Source: a virus
Length of the DNA: 42,961 nt
IMG/VR virus record: IMGVR_UViG_3300001349_000012
Coordinates: 25,048-68,008 of that record
Strand: one strand, 5' to 3'
Both the position numbers and the translations under genes were made by a program. The notes beneath the pieces were generated by a model. It was not told where the DNA came from, made no database searches, and was given only the letters and a program-made list of their open reading frames with translations. Below, in pieces: positions 39,018-42,961 of this stretch; within the stretch, counting starts at the first letter, position 1; each line of letters begins with the position of its first letter.

Positions 39018-42000
39018 TTATTCCTTGTTTTCTTTTTTGACTGCATCATTTGCAGCCTTGTTATATCTATTTTTCGATCCAAGGCCTTCGCCCTGTTGAT
39101 CGCCAGCAATATCATTCATAATTGAGCCAACGTTATATACAGGAGCCCTTGAGAATCCATCTGCATCTAGTCCAGGCGCAATATCATGTATCGGCTTGAA
39201 GTCGAATGATATCTCTAGCCGCATTGGAGCCCTTGATCCATGATCTATTTCCCAGTTTGTATTATCGCCTACAAGTTCATAGCTTAATTTTCCAATAAAC
39301 CCAGCTAGTCCGCGTCCTGCTGATTCTTCAAATGACTTTGTAATAGAGTTGTTGTATGGGCTCATAAAGTCTTCAAATGTAGTTGTAAATAGATCGATAG
39401 AATCACCCATTAGACCAGCAGACGCAGCAAGATCATTAACTTCATTTTGTAGAAGCTCGATAGCGTTGTTCACAGGATCTAAGAACCATGCAAAGTAATT
39501 CTTAAATACCCAGTCAGGATCGACTATTACGTCTTCATGAGAAACTGTTAACATTTTTTTGTATAGATTTTTAACTGTAGGTTCTATGACGACAACGTTG
39601 TAAAACGTTCTTAGTGTCGTTTTGTTGGTGCCGGGTGTCGTATCTATTTGTTTTTTATCAAGAATTCTACATTTTAAATGACGATCAATTAATACTTTTT
39701 CTACTGAGCTGTCAGTAGATAATACCGATGCTTCATCTACGGGTCTGCCACTTTCTTGAGCTAATCGTATCTTTATAGCTTGAGCATTCCCGATGTTTAA
39801 GTTCTCATCAGTAATATATCTGTATTTTCCTTGTGATGGCTTTACAAGAACTACACTGCCTACAGGTGGTCCATATTCTTTGTTGAATGTACCACCTAAC
39901 CCGAACTCGCTTAAGTTAGCTTCGACGTCTGGGTTTTTTAGTTTATTTATTCCGTCTAGAACTAATGGGTTCACAAATCCGTTGTCAAGAACCTGTGAAA
40001 GCACTTGAAAAGCTAGTCGTTTTATTTCACCTCCGAGAGCATTACTATCATTAATATCGCCTGGAATTAGATCTAAAAATTGTAAAGGTGTTCCGAAAGC
40101 AGCCATAAATGCTTGCAATGCAGCTTCGTTAATAGTGTCAGTAGTTGAGTTGAAGGCATCAGATTCTCCGTTTAAGCCGGCTGCTAGTGAACCCAAAGTA
40201 GTTGGGAGCACAGATGTTGCGTTTATATACGTCTCAACATGTCCTGAACCAAATAGTCTTCCTAAATTGAATCTTGAATAATTTCCTCTTATTACATCAC
40301 CTATTCTTAGTCTTATCATAGGAGAAATAGTAGGTATCTGAGAAAACGGACGTATGAACTGAGTGTTTTCATTTCCTGTACCACTTTTGACTGACTCTCC
40401 ACGCGACCACTGTGGGTATAACATCTCAACTAATTTATTTACCTTGAACCACATTTCATCAAAGTCTTCTTTTGATGTTGCAACAAGCATGAATTTACCG
40501 CTTATTGTTCTTTTTGTATTCTTATAGATTTGAACATCATCCATTCGCCCGTATCCCTCATAGGGAGTATGATTTGCCTGGAATGCATCTGTGAGTGATG
40601 ACAAAAATGCGTGAAATGCTACTATCTCGTTCGTTCTTAGATCATGAAAATAGAATGGGACGTATTCTGCGTCTAACATATCTTCGTATATGTCTACCAT
40701 TGCTTTAGGAATCTTGTTACGAGTTGTGTCTACTTCTTGATCGCCAAAAAGTCCGTCAACAAGATCATTTAAAGTAGTAGATTTATCATTAAGCTCTAGA
40801 TTCTGTGCTAAGTAAGTCTTTTCACCGAGCGAAGATCCCATCATAGCCTTTACAGGGTTTTTCTTTGACACACTGCCAGTTTTTTGTACTGATCGTAGTA
40901 TGCTCATTGGCATATGATACATACTTGGCATTGATGAAGCTCGCCATGCAAGTGATTTTGTACTGAATCCGTTCTTTGATCTACTTTTTGATATTCTTGT
41001 TGCTGGGCCGTCTGTTAGTTGATCGATATCCCATATTCTTTTCTTTTCTTTGCCGACTATGTCTTGAAACAATACTAAGTCTGTGTCTCCGATTACTGCA
41101 AAGACATCTAGAAATTTTCTAATTCTTTCTTTTTGTTCTACGCTTTCTGGCTCTTCACGTAGTACTGATCTAGCCATAGAAGCAAAATAGGCTTTGTCTT
41201 TGTCTTCTGTTTCTTTGTTTCGTATTGTTGTTTCTAAGAATCTTTCTACTGAGTCATAATAGCTGTTTGTAGTGTAGACCGAGTTGTTGTCTCTTGTACG
41301 ATCAGCGTCGTCTATTAATACGTTTTTCAACAAATTATCAAAAGAAACTAGAATTTTATCATTTAGAGTTGTATTCTCGCTCTGGAATTCTAGCCCAGGT
41401 ACGTTATGGACAGTTGTTGCTGTCTGAGCTGAAGAACTGTCGTATGCTCCTCTGCTATCTCTGTCGACTGGTGAGTTGTATGCGTTTCCTGCTTCAATAT
41501 CTCTTGAGACTACTGAGCCTTTTATGTTATTCTTTATACTAGAAGCGTCGAATGTATCGGGATCCATTGTATCTATGTCAAGGCCTGCAGCCTTTAGTAG
41601 TAGTGAAGCGCCTACACTTTTTAATTTTTCTTGAATAAAGCTTTCGCCAGAAGCATTATAAGCACCGAATGAATTTTGAGCTTTTGCAATATCTTTGTTG
41701 TCTATTTTATCGTTTGTTTCTGTTCTACTTTCTGAATATTGGACGCCTTTAGTTCCTGGAGAGAATCTATTGTTTCTCTGTAGCATCTCTGTTGTCATTT
41801 TCTTTAGTTGTCTACTATCGTCGTCTTCGTTGCCTGGGTTTGTACTGCCTGATCTGTCTATTTCATCACCTGTTGCGTTTAGTAGTGAATGACCGTCTAA
41901 TTCTTTGTTTGCAGATGTTTTATCAATTATCGTATCTAGTCCTGATTCTGCTGATTCAAACTTTCCACTGTTTGAATAACTACCGAGAGTCTCTCCGAGC

Positions 42001-42341
42001 GTCGTAGATTGCTTTGCAAAGACTTCATCGTCGCTTGTTGTCTCAGCATTTTGTATTGAACTACCCCTGTTGTTGTCATTAGATTCTTTATTACCAGCAG
42101 CTATTCCGTATTTATTGCCGCCTCTATAGTAAGTTGCAATGTAGTTTACGTAGTCACCAAGTAGTCCCTTGTCGGCATCAGACATCTGTATTAGCTGTTT
42201 TCCGGTGTTTGGATCGATGCCAAGATCATCGCCTCTGTCGACATTACCAGAACCGTTTTCGTCTGATATGCTTCCAAATGATATTGAATCAGCGGAAGAA
42301 CCTGTTCTTGCTAAAAATTCTTTTAATGTTTCTCTTGACAT
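39018..42341 (-). CDS. Large tail/baseplate structural protein
   Basis: A 1107-residue protein, the largest in the window. The first ~320 residues are polar, Ser/Asn/Asp-rich and probably extended. Residues about 560-660 contain the most typical phage segment (VPFYFHDLRTNEIVAF, then YEGYGRMDDVQIYKNTKR and DEMWFKVNKLVEMLYPQW), similar in style to conserved baseplate proteins of large marine myoviruses. The C-terminus is globular with ISFDFKPIHDIAPGLDADGF. There is no enzyme motif. Position before the LysM gene supports the baseplate call. Confidence 0.75.
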   Translation of the reverse strand: MSRETLKEFLARTGSSADSISFGSISDENGSGNVDRGDDLGIDPNTGKQLIQMSDADKGLLGDYVNYIATYYRGGNKYGIAAGNKESNDNNRGSSIQNAETTSDDEVFAKQSTTLGETLGSYSNSGKFESAESGLDTIIDKTSANKELDGHSLLNATGDEIDRSGSTNPGNEDDDSRQLKKMTTEMLQRNNRFSPGTKGVQYSESRTETNDKIDNKDIAKAQNSFGAYNASGESFIQEKLKSVGASLLLKAAGLDIDTMDPDTFDASSIKNNIKGSVVSRDIEAGNAYNSPVDRDSRGAYDSSSAQTATTVHNVPGLEFQSENTTLNDKILVSFDNLLKNVLIDDADRTRDNNSVYTTNSYYDSVERFLETTIRNKETEDKDKAYFASMARSVLREEPESVEQKERIRKFLDVFAVIGDTDLVLFQDIVGKEKKRIWDIDQLTDGPATRISKSRSKNGFSTKSLAWRASSMPSMYHMPMSILRSVQKTGSVSKKNPVKAMMGSSLGEKTYLAQNLELNDKSTTLNDLVDGLFGDQEVDTTRNKIPKAMVDIYEDMLDAEYVPFYFHDLRTNEIVAFHAFLSSLTDAFQANHTPYEGYGRMDDVQIYKNTKRTISGKFMLVATSKEDFDEMWFKVNKLVEMLYPQWSRGESVKSGTGNENTQFIRPFSQIPTISPMIRLRIGDVIRGNYSRFNLGRLFGSGHVETYINATSVLPTTLGSLAAGLNGESDAFNSTTDTINEAALQAFMAAFGTPLQFLDLIPGDINDSNALGGEIKRLAFQVLSQVLDNGFVNPLVLDGINKLKNPDVEANLSEFGLGGTFNKEYGPPVGSVVLVKPSQGKYRYITDENLNIGNAQAIKIRLAQESGRPVDEASVLSTDSSVEKVLIDRHLKCRILDKKQIDTTPGTNKTTLRTFYNVVVIEPTVKNLYKKMLTVSHEDVIVDPDWVFKNYFAWFLDPVNNAIELLQNEVNDLAASAGLMGDSIDLFTTTFEDFMSPYNNSITKSFEESAGRGLAGFIGKLSYELVGDNTNWEIDHGSRAPMRLEISFDFKPIHDIAPGLDADGFSRAPVYNVGSIMNDIAGDQQGEGLGSKNRYNKAANDAVKKENKE

Positions 42342-42364
42342 ATTTTATCTTTATTGTTATACGG

Positions 42365-42961
42365 CTAATTGCTCGCTATTACAACGCCAGCTTTATCTGC
42401 TTTCCATTCGAAACCAGGACCTGTATCTGTAATAGTTATATTTATTTGTTGATTTTCTTTGCTGTCTTCGTTTAGTGCTGCTTGTTGTGTTAAGAGGCTG
42501 ACGAGCATTTCATCAAGTTTTTCATTAAATTTGTTGCCTGATGCTTCATTTACTTCTTTTACAAGTGTTTTTAGTTGTTCCGCAGAGGCGTTTTCACTGA
42601 TTTTGATTGTTGTGAGGGGCGATGTTTCGGAGTCTTCGTTTACCGTCCCTTCCACAATACGACCTTTAGTTGTGTCGTCCAATACTGGAGTCGCTGGAGA
42701 TGATTGCCCGCCTGATGATTCAGGCTGTGCAGTCGCTCCTTTATTTAGCTCTCCTACTATAGAATCAACGAGCGACTCACTTAAGATTAAGGTGGCACTA
42801 ACTATGTCCCCAGAGCCGGCGTTAGCTGCGTCTTCGTTGATATCATTTGCGCCTTTAATTCTCTCTCTAATAACTATAGTTCCTTCTTCTAGTGACTCTT
42901 TGATCTCCCTAACACCAGCGAGGTCCTCGGCACCTTCGCCAGCTATTCTAGTCAAAATAGA
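42365..42961 (-). CDS. Hypothetical protein, N-terminus off window
   Basis: An open frame of 198 codons entering from the right edge, with stop TAG at 42365-42367. No ATG lies in the visible 5' part; the frame continues in sequence before TTG at 42955, so the true start is probably outside. The visible part is acidic and partly disordered (QPESSGGQSSPATP) and ends ITDTGPGFEWKADKAGVVIASN. It precedes the baseplate gene by 23 bp and may be a virion protein. No domain is recognised. Confidence 0.7.
   Translation of the reverse strand, partial: SILTRIAGEGAEDLAGVREIKESLEEGTIVIRERIKGANDINEDAANAGSGDIVSATLILSESLVDSIVGELNKGATAQPESSGGQSSPATPVLDDTTKGRIVEGTVNEDSETSPLTTIKISENASAEQLKTLVKEVNEASGNKFNEKLDEMLVSLLTQQAALNEDSKENQQINITITDTGPGFEWKADKAGVVIASN

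Noticed and set aside
1-42961. tRNA genes
   Set aside because: I saw no convincing cloverleaf in the few gaps; all gaps are short and AT-rich, but a tRNA scan was not possible.

Overview
The window is a contiguous, AT-rich piece of a large tailed-phage genome. All 45 genes I can support lie on the minus strand, are closely packed, and often overlap by a few bases. I see no rRNA, tRNA, CRISPR array or insertion sequence. A baseplate block (large hub-like protein, LysM-like protein, large structural protein) points to a contractile-tailed phage (myovirus). The host is not shown. The gene content (class II ribonucleotide reductase, GSII glutamine synthetase, GapR-like protein, superoxide dismutase) would suit an aerobic aquatic bacterium, perhaps an alphaproteobacterium; that is inference.

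Layout in transcription order, from high to low coordinates. 42961-35600: tail and baseplate genes. 35573-33744: a small family A DNA polymerase with its own promoter, then an HD hydrolase. 33732-29861: two large paralogous proteins with a shared N-terminal module, likely virion proteins. 29802-22628: replication and recombination core (ssb with promoter and terminator, RecA/UvsX-like recombinase, FEN-type exonuclease, DnaB-like helicase, class II RNR). 22624-16430: ClpP-like protease, GapR-like protein, endolysin, Cys-rich protein, Fpg/Nei glycosylase, GlmS, and a MazG/dUTPase-like enzyme. 16427-8980: auxiliary metabolism (dUTPase-like/HAD fusion, GSII glutamine synthetase, YkuK-like protein, sugar epimerase, CBS-less IMP dehydrogenase, thymidine kinase, DHH phosphoesterase, MT-A70 methyltransferase, dCMP deaminase). 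8952-1: a run of mostly uncharacterised proteins, most of which begin with the same kind of short amphipathic peptide.

The nucleotide genes form a coherent dNTP supply set: RNR, dCMP deaminase, dUTPase-like enzymes, thymidine kinase and IMP dehydrogenase. Glutamine synthetase and GlmS are linked through glutamine, and with the epimerase suggest amino-sugar nucleotide production. Several sigma70-like promoters (wTrAAC, 17 bp, TATwAT) precede replication and metabolic genes.

The most interesting signal is the repeated N-terminal tag, of the form MKITKxQLKxIIKEEL, on at least eight and perhaps eleven proteins in the 1-8952 block, with related motifs inside three further proteins. It usually ends in an I/L-x-E tripeptide, which resembles the capsid-targeting sequence and prohead-protease cleavage site of T4 internal proteins. 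I propose a family of virion-packaged cargo proteins, including a superoxide dismutase homologue with a weak form of the tag and a repeat protein.
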